Source: Cyathus striatus | Taxonomy: Eukaryota > Basidiomycota > Agaricomycetes > Agaricales > Nidulariaceae | DNA length: 64,000 nucleotides | NCBI GenBank assembly: GCA_025738555.1 | Contig: JAOVFP010000016.1 | Coordinates: forward strand, 1,736,001 to 1,800,000 | Reading direction: 5' to 3' | In this document: positions 11,906-24,549 of the stretch, piece after piece | Layout: every line of letters starts with the position of its first letter | Position numbering within the stretch: position 1 is the stretch's first letter | Notes under the pieces: generated by a model | Databases searched by the model: none | The model's input: only the letters and a program-made list of their open reading frames with translations | What the model was told of the DNA's origin: nothing | Translations under genes and position numbers: made by a program

Positions 11906-14712
11906 ATGATAGGTGTCGCCAAAGTTGTTGAGCTGGCCCGTGCATCATCATTCAGTAACGGCACAGGCCACACAGAGTTAAAAGACACCAACGTAACAAC
12001 CGCGGGTGCAAACGTTGTAAATATCAATATAACCTCTCCTGGCGCACACACTTATTTTGCGCTCGGCGGTCAAGACCTCCCTCCTCAACTAGCACTGACT
12101 AAAAGCACTATTTCAGAACTGCAGTCTTCATTAAACATGTCACCTACCGAACCTCCCCCGACTACATCAGTGGGGCCTGCAATAACTCCGACGAGCAGTA
12201 CACCAGACCCTGTTTCTGACTCTATACCAGGTCTCCTCGGTTTAGTAAGACCCCAATAAATTCAATTCCTGAGATGTACTAAATTGGATTTCTACCTTGA
12301 CTTTCTTGCAGGCGCCAACTCCCTCCGAGTCGTTTGAATTGGATTGCCAGTGGGATGATGGCGCGACAACTGTTAACGTGGTGAGGCAAAAAGGCATTAC
12401 TATTGAGTTCTTGCAGTTAACCGCTGGTCAACCACTACAGACTCCTAGCTATTGCCCGGAATTTCTTACTTTGGGTGCACCCAGGGAAAAGATATTTGGT
12501 AGCTGCGAAGTTTACGTTGAAAAAATGTTTCCGCTCGCACCTGGCTATCCCCTATGGTCTCCCCAACCAGACTTCGACATTATTGACGAGCACCGTCGAC
12601 GAGGAGTATCCCCCGGAGATGTTGGAATTATTACACCTGAAGGTAGCTTCGATTACCTGTTCAACATTTTGCATGCAGCCCAGCACCCTTTAAACCCGGG
12701 AAATCTGCCGAAGGATTTTGTCCACCTTTCACTTCCAAGTGATGCAATATCACATCGAATGAAGTACAATGAAGAGGCACACATTTCAAATATGTTTGTA
12801 GATTCCTCTATGGACGAAAATACAGGGTATGTCCGCTATTCATCTCCGCGTTTCTTCTCCATATTCAACTCAAAATTTATAGAGATATTTCGTATAATTA
12901 TACTATCGTTGATAAGGGGGCGTTGCTCTCTATCCCGCATGGTGCTATAGAGGTAGCTTTCAAGGACATACTACAGGTCCGGGAATCCATTGACAAATAT
13001 TCCCAAAGTTGGTATAAATATGCACTAGATTGTGGCCGAGGCATAGACCGTCACTCGCTATGCCTGGTCACGGGAAGCTTAAAGTCAGATTCATGGGGGA
13101 TTTTAACTTTTGATCACGAAACAGAAAAGCAAAGCACCTGTGCGATAATAGGAAAACGGCAAATACCACACGAGACATTACCTTCTTTGAAGTGGAAGAA
13201 AAGAGGATATGCATCATCGTACCGAACTGGTCCAGGACCAGATGGATTACCCGCTGACTTAAAAAATCAGTGTTTATTCATGAGTTCACATCGAATATCA
13301 TTGCAAGAGAAGGTCTGGGACGAGATCTGGAAACAAAGGACTTCAGCTGTCACGAATGAAAATGGGAAAAGGCCATCGTCCCCGGGAGATCCAGATGAGT
13401 CGAGAGCAAGCAAGAAGAGTCGCGATAACAAAACTGAACCAGGGGAACGACTCTCAACACATTCAGAAATAGGAGGGTGTAATGCATGTGTTACTGAATT
13501 TCCGCCTAGAAATGCCGTGAGCGATTTCTCAATATGCCAGAGTTTCCCTTGCTTACATCGCGTTGCAGATATTTAATCCATTAAAAGAGGTAAATGAGTG
13601 GCTTCTCTCTCAGGTATGAAACCGTTTCTGCGAGAAGATGGGCATCTTAATGGACATTTGTGATAGGTCCCAGAAGCGCGCGTTGCCGTTACGCATGACA
13701 ACCTTTGGATAGAAGCTTGTAACGAGGTCAGAACTGTCAAACTTTATATTAGACGTTAAAACATGCTGAGACTTATAATAGGGACATTTTGATGCCGAAA
13801 ATTTCCTTGATACCGTAAAAGAGCGGTATGTTGTAAGCTATTGTGAAGGTATGTTATGTGTAGTTGGTCGTCTCCTGCTAAAACTAATGGTCTTACACAG
13901 AAACCAAGACATGCACCTTGGAGCCATGGGTACATGGCGTTAAAGCATCGCAACCTGAAGTCGTTACCAATGACATACCTCTCGCTGAGCCTGCTTCTCG
14001 TAGTGACAGTGCTCAGGCATCGGGATTAGATGAAGATGTTGAACTTGAACCATCGCCAAAATCATCAGCAGTACGGAACAATGTAATCGAACTTCCCCTT
14101 GAAGATGCTTCAGAGAGTGATTATGTCGAAACTTCGGAATTGGCAGAAAGCATTGAGCCATTGCAGCAATCTTCAACGTTACGGAATAGTAACGTCGAAA
14201 TTCCCCAAGATCATTTGGAAATCGTTGACGTTAAAACCTCGGATATATGCAACGATGTTGAATTGGCTCCGCGATCCTCGAAGTTGAAGGAAAATGTTAT
14301 CGGCCCTCCCTCTAACACTGTAAAAAGTGAATCGACTTCTCTAGTACTGCAATTCTCAGCATCACCGAATGATCACGTAGACCCTCCCCACGACGAGGCT
14401 GTCGAAAGTGAACGAACTACCACACCAGAGTTGTGTGAAGACGCTGCCAGTCTTTCACCACGTTCAGTGAGATCGACACTCTCCACACCATCATGGCCAT
14501 CGATCACTGAGCTCTCTACTCCTTTATTCCGCTCAGCTCAGCTAGAAGGTGGCGATAGTTCTGACATAAATAACATTTCCGGCGGCAGTGACGTGCATGT
14601 ACATTCGTATCGGCTACATCCAACGTGGGAGAACTTATTTCGCAAACACATACCGGCCAGTGACGAAACAATTCCGGAGGAACAAATAGAGAATATGGAT
14701 GATATCGATTGA
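11906..14712 (+). CDS. Paralog A: multi-exon Agaricomycete protein of unknown function
   Basis: Eight exons fit at 11906-12244, 12312-12380, 12441-12826, 12883-13516, 13569-13613, 13667-13726, 13782-13848 and 13901-14712, giving 803 residues with no internal stop. Exon lengths 69, 386, 45 and 67 are identical or within 1-3 nt in paralogs B or C, which supports the model. The N-terminus has a short polar motif (SSFSNGTGHTELKD, then TTAGANVVNINI). The conserved core reads EVYVEKMFPL, YPLWSPQPD, RRRGVSPGDVGII, FDYLFNILHAAQHPLNP, then SWYKYALDCGRGIDRHSLCL. After a short VAVTHDNLW exon the last exon is a 270-residue Ser/Glu-rich, probably disordered tail. I recognise the core as a family expanded in Agaricomycetes but know no biochemical function. 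No signal peptide or membrane segment is seen. The ATG context (aatacaATG) is shared with C. Confidence 0.82.
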
Positions 14713-15059
14713 ACAGCTATATTGGTTCGTAATATCGGCCCACACTAGACCTTTACGAAGATGTTATCTTTGTAGTAGTGGTACACGGTGCTAGAGCTGT
14801 ACTGTTTAACGGTGTGGATTATACCCTAGAAAGTACGACATTGTACAAACTGTAAATGTATTGGCACGTGATATATTTGTAGGAATCCGAAACCTCCGAA
14901 GTCCCGTTTGACTCTGTCCTCTTGCCGTCCTCCAACCATCCTCCCAATGTCCTGTCTCCCTACCTCTAAGTACTAATTCTCCACTCCACTTTTTGCAATT
15001 CAAGATGCTTTACTTGCAATGTTCACTGGAGTTGTAGCACTAGGGTACTAGGACCCGCA
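14713..15059. other. 3' flank of paralog A
   Basis: Contains the probable 3' UTR of A and no recognisable gene. The small minus-strand ORF at 14806-15003 is not conserved at the equivalent place after B or C. Confidence 0.4.
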
Positions 15060-16380
15060 TGACCGCGTTCGTCTCGAAAGTCGGCTCAACTTTTGAAATT
15101 TGAAACTTGAAGCCTCTTCAGCTCGCTTGTGGAAGATACAATAAGGTTATGAAGATGCAGAGGCTTTACGAGGATGATTGGAAAGTGAATTAGCAGATAT
15201 AGGTGTGAAGATAAGTTTGTGGCCTGCATGGTTGTTGAGCAGCGCGAAAGGGTTCGAGCGAATCGTGGCATGGTGAGTAGAGGGATGGGTCTGCTCCGGT
15301 CGTTACTTTTGTAAGTCCCATTGAGCCAGCTTTGTGCCTTCAATTATAAAATCTATCGGGATAGTCAATTCAACTTTTTATGTACTTACACGCACACGAG
15401 TAATGTTATTCGTGCCTTAGGCTTCGTTGTGTGAGAGGTCGGATGGGAGACATCCCCTCTGTTTTGACTACTAGCTCCTCGGTGACGACTAGAGACTGCA
15501 GCTGGTGGCTCTACCCTCGAGCTTCAGCTGCGGTGGTCGTGGTATAGGTACGTATCGTTTACTTGCTCAGGGACAGTACAGTATGAAGCTGATTGAGTTG
15601 CATAGATTCGAAACCCAGCATTCATATGCTATACTGATGACTGAAGTCGCCATGAGTCAGGGAGAATGCTCAGCTCCCCTCAGCCCTTGAGAGCTGTTAT
15701 CGGTTACTGAGGTTGGCTCACTGCGTCTTTCTGGGCGATACCGGTGAAGTAAATGCTATACATATCCAGGCACGTCTTCTTCAGTTTCTCCTGCGCCGGT
15801 AAAGGCGATGTACCCACATAGATCTTAAGACTCTGGATGATATCACAACTGAGACTCTTGCGTTAAGGTTCATTCTTCGAGAATCGAGATAACTAGATGA
15901 CATGCGCATAACAAGGCTCTCGCTCGCTACACTTGCTGCCAGCCTTTGTTCCTGAGTCGACAGTCGTGACGATGAAGGTACATCTGTCGTTTTATACCCA
16001 GCACTAGGAAGCTGACATATATGCATGCAGCGTCCAGTGTACATAAGTTGTAGGAGCAACTAATCAGGTAGGTAGGGTTGGACCTTGCGTTTTGGAAGCG
16101 TATGATGTTGCTTCAGCATTTTCTATGATGTTAGCTGTGCGCGCTTTGGGATTAGGGTACAGTGTGTATGTTACACAAGGTGGTCGTTACTAGTATGATT
16201 CTCCTCTATCTCCGTTACAGTGGCTCATGCCACTCCAGCAGTATTGCAGTTTCCTCAACAATTGAAGGCCTATCTATGTACTAGCTACAAACTATTTACG
16301 AAGTGTAAATGTGTTACCAAAATTTGTGACCGGAGTCGAACTCCGGGTTAAGCGCTGGGAACTTCAGGGGGGAATCATTC
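15060..16380. repeat. Non-coding module, copy 2 of 4 (upstream of paralog B)
   Basis: Landmarks shared with copies 3 and 4 include 'tctcgaaagtcggctcaa', 'gaagatgcagaggctt', 'gtaagtcccatt', 'cgagtaatgttattcgt' with 'aggcttcgtt', and 'gttacacaagg' at about 16170. The copy is interrupted or diverged after 16250, where a T-arm-like palindrome lies at 16330-16346. Small ORFs inside are not conserved. Confidence 0.75.
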
Positions 16381-16755
16381 ACCGTTGGCAGGGTGAACTA
16401 TTATTATTAATAAACTGAATAATGTACCCACAGGAGTTGGCAACGGAACGACATAAGTGACAACTGGTACTTGAAGATGGATTCGAATGAAATCTTGTTC
16501 CTTACAAAATGGGGCTTGAAGCTTGAAGATTTATGTGTATGATGGACACCTTTGCAGATTCTCATGATCATTGACGTTGATACCTGCCCTCTAAGTACTA
16601 ATTATGTTGCTTACTCCCACAGTTCAGGAGAGGGAAATGGCACCGAATGGAAATGCTTTAAAGAGACTGACATCGTAATACCTTGTGATCCTGGCTATCA
16701 TCTCCTTTAACATTCGGCACTGCGCAATCATTCAATAGTACATATAACAAACACA

Positions 16756-19351
16756 ATGGCAGGAGCCAGCGACGAGGTTCCAGTGGCCAGTACATCAGCA
16801 TTTAGTAGAGGCAGGAATCAAGCAATCAGCAATACAAATATTCTGAACGCCCAAGGAAACATTACCTATGTAGAGTGGAATCCTCAGCTTTCACAGACTA
16901 TCATCGACACTTTGTTAAACACTTTCTCTTATTTTCGAAGGCCTTCGAAGTTTCATCTGCCTAACTCAGTGTTAACATCTATATCCGAGTCAATATCTAC
17001 CCAAATGAGTTCTATGCTGGGTGAGGATATTGAAGGATCGCTCAAAAAACACTCTACAGCAGGATCACCAGCAGATGTGAGTCCTATATATGACTTAATT
17101 AGCATACTAACTTTTGACATATGTAATACCCGCAGGTGAGCTCCACTGAGGACACAGACAACTGCGATGAGGAAAGTTCTAGGGGCAAGACTAACATTAG
17201 CACAGTAAGGCAGGCTTCAATATCCGAATTTTCGAAGTTATTATATAACATTGACCACAGATTCCTAGTTACGAGACAGAATTTCTTCCCTCAGAAGTCC
17301 TTTCACGAGCTCCCAGTGGTCGTGATATTTACATCGAAAAACTCTTTCCCCTAAATTATGGCTATCCCCTATGGTTCCCTCAACCAGATCGCAATCTCCA
17401 GTTAGAGTATCGTAGAAAAGGCGTTTCAATTGGAGATATCGGTGTCATTAGATCCAACGGCGCCTTTGACTTCTTGTTCAATATTTGGTTACCTGCCCAT
17501 CACCCTATAAATCCGCACAACCTGCCGGATGACTTCGATTCTGTTCCACGACCATACCTTAGCACAACATTTCAAACTTCATTCAACCCTGGTGCCAGCA
17601 CAATCTCAAACTTGAATATAACTTCACATTTCGATAGTGATGCAGGGTATGCCCATTATTATATTCATATTATTACACACCCAACACTTCAGTAGTGAAA
17701 TATCTATTGCCTGCAAGGATGGGGACAAAGGGGCGATTATCGCAATCCCAGATGGTGCATCTGAAGAAGACCTGAGGACCGAATGGGATTTGAAGGAATT
17801 CATTTCTAAAAACGCATTGAACTGGTATAGATATGCTCGAAGTTGTGGGCTTGAACTGGATCGTCATTCTTTATACCTGGTTACGGGATGCATGAAATCG
17901 AAAACCTGGGGAATTGCAACTTTCGAAAATGCTGTACGCGAGCGTGATAGCATTTTGCTTATAGGTAAATCAAGAAATATAATTGGTACTCCTTATATGT
18001 GGAAGCAATCTGGAGAAGCAACGACCTTTCGAATTGGCCCTACATTGGATCCAGGTATAATGACCGGAAATGAGCCACCAGCTGACACTGAAAACCAGTG
18101 TTTGTTTCTTCGTGGCTTTAAGATCGCGTTGTCAAACGAACTGTGGAATAGCGTCTTGAATCGAACGGAAGTACTCGCTGCTACCAACAATAAGAAAAGG
18201 TCATTTTCACCTGATGAATCAAGCGGACCTCAGAGTAGTAAGAGATCCCGTAACGATGGAAATGCATCTGAAGGGCAGTCTTCTGCTTTCAAGTATTCCA
18301 GAAATGATATCAGTATCACTAGTTTTCCTGTCCACAATAATACTGTGAGTACCTTCTTTGTTGTATAATCGCTTCATTTCGTGATCCGCTCATATTTCAT
18401 CGCCAAGCCCCATCCTTTAGACGCAATAAATGATGTGCTACTCTCTCAGGTCAGGAACAATTTAAAAATTTCATATTGGCCATTTGAAAGATTAACAGTG
18501 GTTGTATTGAAGATTCCTGGGGCTTGTATTGCAGTCACTCATGACAAAATATGGACTGAGTTGGTCAGTATTAAAACCTTGAATTAGATTCAACCCGAGA
18601 AGTACTAAAAGTCAGAAAATAGAGCAATTATACTGTTGAGCAGCTCCATGAAACCATAAGAGATCGCTATGTTATAAGCTATTGCCAAGGTTCTTAATTA
18701 CCTCTTCTAGAGCACAAATGGCACTAAATCAATATTTGTATCACAGAAACCGCAATGTGCTCTTTAGAGCCCAGGACAAACCCTCAACTGAAGTTATTTC
18801 AACTTGATCAAGAACATTTAAGTGAATATTTTTATGCGCCCGTGCTTGAGAGGCATTCTTCGGAGACGACATCCACCATCCCCCGTGTATTTTATAGCCC
18901 AAATTTTCAGACAGTGGATGAGCTTGATGAGCTTCAAAGCTCTGGTGATGAGGAGGCAGGTAAGTGGCTAATCTTTACTAAATCAACTTATGGGTTCTAA
19001 TTCCATTTTAATCTATCAGGTCCCAGTACTGCAGCACCGCAAAAACACGGTCGTGGCAGACCAAAAGGTAGTAAAAATAAGAAATCTGTTGATGCCACCG
19101 ATGTGCTGCCTGCAAGAAAACGAGGTCGACCCCCAAAGGTTAGCAGGAATAAAAATTATTTGGCTATTCATAATATTGATTCACTTCGTGCACTTCAGGA
19201 AAAGACGGATGATACCAGAGAAGAGCTTCCTGTTAAGCGCCCTCGCGGCCGCCCCAGGAAAAACCCAAAGCCTGAAGCAGAAACTGCTGAAGGTGGTGAC
19301 AGAGAAACCCCAAAGAAGAGCGGGAGAAAACCTAAGAAAAAAACAGAATAA
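16756..19351 (+). CDS. Paralog B: same family, with C-terminal AT-hooks
   Basis: Nine exons fit: 16756-17076, 17136-17204, 17261-17646, 17693-18344, 18408-18449, 18513-18563, 18623-18689, 18747-18959 and 19020-19351, giving 710 residues without a stop. The core blocks match A and C (DIYIEKLFPL, YPLWFPQPD, RRKGVSIGDIGVI, FDFLFNIWLPAHHPINP, NWYRYARSCGLELDRHSLYL, ACIAVTHDKIW). Unlike A and C, the last exon is strongly basic with AT-hooks: GRGRPKGSKNKK (about residues 611-622), RKRGRPPK (633-640), RPRGRPRK (674-681) and a weaker GRKPKKK near the end. AT-hooks bind the minor groove of AT-rich DNA, so a nuclear, chromatin-associated role is likely for this copy (inference). One donor (GTTCTT at 18690) is unusual; the conserved 67-nt exon length supports it. 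Confidence 0.85.
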
Positions 19352-19700
19352 TCACATAACAGTGGGTATTGAACTTACCCAGGATGTGCGAAGTTATCTT
19401 AGCCAAATCTTAGTGGGGTCAAGTTTGGATTTCGGAGTTGGTGGGACAGATGGACACATTGGATATTATAATTGGAAAAAGCTTGCAATATTTATATATG
19501 TATCTTTTAGAGAAGTTGTGACTTTAAATTGCAAAGGAAGCAGCCTGAAAACGTGGACTTAGAAATTGTCAGAAAATGCGCAAGACTGAAAGTACAGTGT
19601 ACACGTGATTTGGAAACATCCAACGTCACTGAGTCACACTCTGTCGTACTCAACTTCCAGTAGTACCACTACAGACCACTATACTTATTGCCCTCCTCTG
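19352..19700. other. 3' flank of paralog B
   Basis: An open stretch follows the stop in another frame (reading GGTDGHIGYYNW around 19440). It is loosely reminiscent of the GGKHGHTSYYNW motif of ORF1 at 47.1 kb, but too short to call. Otherwise this is the 3' UTR and the start of the next module. Confidence 0.3.
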
Positions 19701-21060
19701 TTTACTGCAACTTACTTGTGAAGGCCGCTAGCACCGTGGTACTAGAGTGCTGCTCCTCTACATCACCCATTCTCTCTCACACATAATCCTGTTCTCCTCG
19801 AAGGTCGGTTCAATGGGTGAAACTTCAAGCTTCTTCAGCACTCTAAGCTCTAGCGGAAGGAACAGTAAGGCAATATGAAGATGCATCACAAGGATTATTG
19901 AAAGATGTATTGGAAGGTGTACGCGTGAAGATGGGTTTGTGGCAGGCTGCATGATTGTCGAGCGGCGCGAAAAGGTCCAAGGGAATGGTGCGGAGGGATG
20001 GGGGCAGTGGATGCGCTCCGGTCGTTCAATACTTTTGTAAGTCCCATTTAGCTGCTATTGTATCTTCGCTTATAACATATGCCAGGATATTTAGTTATTA
20101 ACTTTCTTTGTACCTATACGTACATGAGTAATGTTATTCGTACTTTAGGCTTCGTTATGTGGGGGTCGAGAATGGGAGATATCTCCTCTATTTTGACTAA
20201 TGTTCCCTCGGTACCGATTGGAAAACTGCAAGTTATGGCTCTACTTTGAGCTTGAGTTGCAGTGGTTGTGGTATAGGTGCGTATCGTTTACTCACTCAGG
20301 GATAGTGCAGTATGAAGCTGATTGGGTTAAGTGTCTCCTGCACTCAATAGCTGATTTGCTGGTATAGACCCTTCTGACTGTTCAATCTCGGGGGTCGGGA
20401 TGGGTAGCTGTGAAGCAGAGCCCTCATCCCCGTCTTGCGTATCTCTGGACCCTGGACCGTCGACCCGCTGCAGGTTTAAGTACACCTTCTACTTACACAA
20501 CATTAGGAGGCAGATATACGCACAGAGGTCCTTTCCGTTCTCCAAACTACGCGCCTGATGCTTCTGTTCTTTGGCGTCTCTTGGATTGAGGTCTCAGTAA
20601 TGACATTATGTCAGCATTTGGCAGTATCAGGCTACCGGCTGAGCACGATTTGGTTTACTGTTACAGCAAGTACGTTACACAAGGCTGTCCGTTGTTGGTA
20701 CGTCGTTCTCGTCCATTTCTTCGTTACAACTAGCTCACGTCATTCTGGTACAGATATGGTTTACCCATCAGTCGAAGCCTCGAAGGTCTATCCGTATGCT
20801 AGTCACGAACTATCTATAGTAATCAATGCATTATCAAAATATGTCACTGATAATCGGGTGCCTTTACACTTTTGCGCGCTACAATTGATGCCTGTTGTCG
20901 GAGTAACCAGAGAAATACTGTTTCGATTGTGCTATCAGTAGCACAAAGCTATTCTTGCCCCGTTAAGCTGGCTGCTCAATAGGGAATATACAGTCTTGTC
21001 CTTCTCAAGTCCTTCTGTACTTAAGCAGGCCATGGCCATCCTCCATCAACGTTAGAAGAC
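19701..21060. repeat. Non-coding module, copy 3 of 4 (upstream of paralog C)
   Basis: Closest to copy 4: both have 'cactagagtgctgctcctct' or its one-base variant, 'cataatcctgttctcctcga', 'aaggattattgaaagatgta', 'ggctgcatgattgtcgagc' and 'gttacacaaggctgtcc'. The right part near 20880-21060 ('cgttaagctggctgctcaa', 'cgttagaagact') reappears inverted at 27.66-27.9 kb. The ORF at 20558-20941 runs along the module and is not conserved as protein. Confidence 0.8.
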
Positions 21061-22016
21061 TAGTGCATGTAGTATGTACGGCTTTTTTCAATACCGATCA
21101 CGGTGTTTGTGTTTGTTTAGCTGAGTGGGCATAGACTTGCGCAGACATACGGCAGATTAGTAATCGACAATGAGGATACAATGAGGTACGCCGTACGGAA
21201 ATGAAAAAGAATGAAAATCGCATTTTGCGATGCAGGCACAATAGGGGAGTTCAAACCTGGCGATACAAAAATACGAAACGATCGACCGGCGATACGATAC
21301 AACTTCCCACGAGTACAGCTGAAGGCCCTAGCACCTGTATCGTTGCGAGACCCAAGTAAACCCTCAGTCGGAATTTGAATTAAGCCGTTGCCGTGCCGCA
21401 CATCTCTCATACACGGTAGAGCATCCCCTTTGTCTCGTTAACATGACTTTTGAAAAATTTCAGCCACTTCAGTCTTCACTCGAATCGGAGTGCAAGGAAC
21501 TTGATTCAGATGAGAAAGATGTTATTCTAACCTCTTGAAAGCTTCTAATAGTGCCCTTTCATGTTGCTGTCGTTCAGATAAGTGAGGCATAGCTCAGGGG
21601 AATGGTTGTTGAAGCTGCAGAGCACGCTATCTCTACGATCTATCAAATCTACGATCACTGAGCGTACCGCATTCAGTGTGGGCTCGCGACGCGTGTTAAG
21701 TACTAAGTACTTAACACAATTCATTCTCCGACTGAACTCAGCTTTGACTAAGTGTCAGTTGCCTTCGTTTGTATCGGGGGTGTCAAACCTAGGACGATAC
21801 GAAATGAAGTTCACACGCTACGATCATTTTCCTTGCCACCACGAAACACACAGGTTTGAACTCCCCTAATGATTGCTCCACATGGATCAACTGCCTAAAA
21901 TAAGCTCAAAAGTTGAACAAAGTACAACCGACCAACAACCAACAGCTAAACGTTACCATCGTTCGTCGCCACATTCCAGCTCCTTGTTCTCACTGCCGAG
22001 ATCTGCAACTAATACA
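21061..22016. other. 5' region of paralog C, with an exact-motif inverted pair
   Basis: Contains 'ggggagttcaaacctggcgatac' near 21245 and its approximate inverse ending 'caggtttgaactcccct' near 21868. The shared 17-bp core is inverted about 620 bp apart, with 'acgataca/acgatacg'-type repeats inside, so this is a candidate small non-autonomous element. No transposase and no target duplication were identified. The region directly upstream of the ATG (21880-22016) is similar to the 5' region of A. Confidence 0.45.
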
Positions 22017-24549
22017 ATGCCAGGTGTCGGTGAAGTTGTTGAACTGGCCTGTGCATCATCATTTAGTAACGGCACAGGTCACGAAATAAAGGATGCCAGT
22101 ATTACAACCGCCGGTGGAAACATCAACTATATCACTATAAATTCCCCCAACGCATTTAACACTTCCTCCCTTACACTCAGTCAAGTTAACCCAGACGTCC
22201 CTGCTCAACAATCAATTACTAGAAGTGCTGTTTCAGAAGTGCTGTCTTCATTGAATACGTCACCCGCCCAACCTCCAATTGCATCAGTTGAACCTGTGAC
22301 AACTCCCAGAAGTGCATCAGATCCTGTTCCTGAAACTATACCAGGTCTATTCGGCGTAGTAAGACCTCGATTAGTTTAATTGTTGTCATTTTCTAATTTG
22401 GGCATCTTTTATTTTTTACAGGTGGCTTCCTTTGATGGCTTGAATAACAGCGAGACAACTGTTAACTTGGTGAGACTGAAAATAATCATATGTGTGTTCT
22501 TGCAGCTACTAACCACGAGTCAATCACTGCAGATTCCTAGCGATATCCCAGAATTTCTTACGCTGAGCAAGCAACAAATTTCTGCCAGTAGTTGTGAAGT
22601 TTACATTGAAAAAATATTTCCGCTCGGGCATGGTTATCCTCTATGGTCTCCCCAACCAATCCTTCGCGTTCGAAATGAGGAACATTGCCGACGAGGAGTT
22701 TCCCGGGAGATGTTGGGATCATTACACATAGAGGCAGATTCGATTTCTTATTCAACATTCTGCATGCAGCTGAGCACCCCTTAAATCCGAATAGCTTGCC
22801 AGAGGATTTTGTCCCCCTTTCGCTTTCAGATGATGACATATTAAGTCTACCAATGTACAACCAAGAAGCATACCTTTCAAATATGACTGTTAAGTCGAAG
22901 ATGGACCCAAGCACGGGGTAGGTCTGCGACTCTTATCTGTGATTATTCCCCATAGTATCATTTAACCCATGTATTGATAGAGACATTTCTTATAATTGTA
23001 AAAGTACCGGGAAAGGGGCATTGCTCTCTATGCCGCACGGCGCTGTAGAGAAAACTTTCACAAACATAAAACCTGTCCGGGACTTCATTAAAAAGCACTC
23101 TACCAGCTGGTATAAGTATGCAGTGGATTGCGGCCGATACATTGACCGTCACTCGCTATGTCTAGTCACTGATTGCATAAAAACAGATGTGTGGGGGATT
23201 GTAACGTTTGATGAGGAAGTAGCAGAGCGAGACGGCTTCATTAAAATGGGAAAACCGCAAGCAGGACACGATATATCGCCATCTATGACATGGAATGAAA
23301 CAGGAGATGCATCCTCATTCCGAACTGGTCCTAAACCAGATGGAGTATCCGGTGACATAGAAAATCAGTGTCTATTCTTGAATTCCTTCCGGATATCACT
23401 GCAAAAAAATGTCTGGGACAAGATTTGCGAACAAGAGAGTCCTGAGGTCATGAATAAGGATGGGAAAAGGCCATTTTCTCCCGGAGATCCAGATCGATCG
23501 AGAACAAATAAGAAGAGTCGTGATAACGGAACTGGACTAGGGGAACAACCCCCAACGCATTCAGATCTAGGGTACAACGTGTGTATCACTGAATTTCCGC
23601 CTAGAAATGCAGTGAGCGATTTCTCAACTTTTCCTAGTATTAACTTTACTTACGTCATAGTGCAGATATTTCATCCATTAGAAGAAGTAAACGAGTGGCT
23701 TCTCTCTCAGGTACGGTATCACTTTCGCAACAAGATAGTCATATTAATGGAAAATAATGGTTAGGTCCCAGAAGCGCATACTGCCGTTACTCATGACAAC
23801 CTTTGGATGAAAGCTTGTAACGAGGTCGGCATCGTCAAACTTCATATTATACTTTAAAAGATGCTGAGCCTTATAAAAGGAATATTTTGATCTCGGAAAG
23901 TTCCTTGATACCATAAAAGATCGGTACGTTGTGAGCTATTGTGAGGGTAAGTATGTTATAAATATGTGTCGTCGACTCCTGTTGAAGCTGATGGACTTGC
24001 ACAGAAACTAAAACATGCACATTGGAGCCAGGTGTAGACGTCATTAAAGAATCCCAGCCTGAGGTCATTGTCAATGACCTACCGCCCACTGCTTCTGGTG
24101 GTGCCGGTGCTCAAGCATCAGCAATAGCTGAAGATGTTGAACAGTCGCCAGGGCCGTCAGCAGTAGTACGGAACAATGTCATTGACCTTCCCCAAGATGC
24201 CCCTGAGACTGGTCACGTCAAAACCAAGGAATCGGCCGAAAATATCGAGCCGCCGCCGCAACATTCAACGCCACGGGACGAGGGCACCGACACCCCCCAA
24301 GGCGCCCCGAAAACCAACCAAGCCAAACCACCGGAACCAGGCAAACACACAGACCCGGCTCCGCAATCCTCAAAATTAAAGGAAGCTATTAACTATAGAA
24401 ACGAGCTTCACCGCCTGAGTCAGGTGCTTGGTGGTCATATCAATTTCATGGATAGTTGTGCCGGACCATTGCATGCCACTACTTGGACTTCAATCTGTAT
24501 ATGTGAGTCTTTTATTTCAGAGAAATGCTGCATAAAAATCATGAACTAA
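22017..24549 (+). pseudogene. Paralog C: same family, 1-bp frameshift in exon 3
   Basis: The exon layout copies A: 22017-22358, 22422-22469, 22533-22917, 22981-23611, 23666-23710, 23765-23824, 23880-23946 and 24005-24549. Exon 3 is 385 nt where A and B have 386. The missing base falls near 22705, at GTTTCCCGGGAGATG against GTATCCCCCGGAGATG in A, and shifts the frame before the GDVGII block. The other exons stay open and similar to A (SWYKYAVDCGRYIDRHSLCL, TAVTHDNLW, DRYVVSYCE). The C-terminal exon is shorter than in A, Pro/Glu-rich, and ends differently. It is either a young pseudogene or a sequencing error; read data at 22700-22710 would decide. Confidence 0.75.

Noticed and set aside
16328..16350. 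CCGGAGTTCGACTCCGG on the minus strand, like a tRNA T-arm
   Set aside because: The T-arm pairs perfectly, but no matching acceptor 5' strand, D-arm or anticodon arm could be found at proper spacing, so it is not called a tRNA gene.
20558..20941. 127-residue ORF in module copy 3
   Set aside because: The equivalent regions of module copies 1, 2 and 4 do not keep the frame or the protein sequence.
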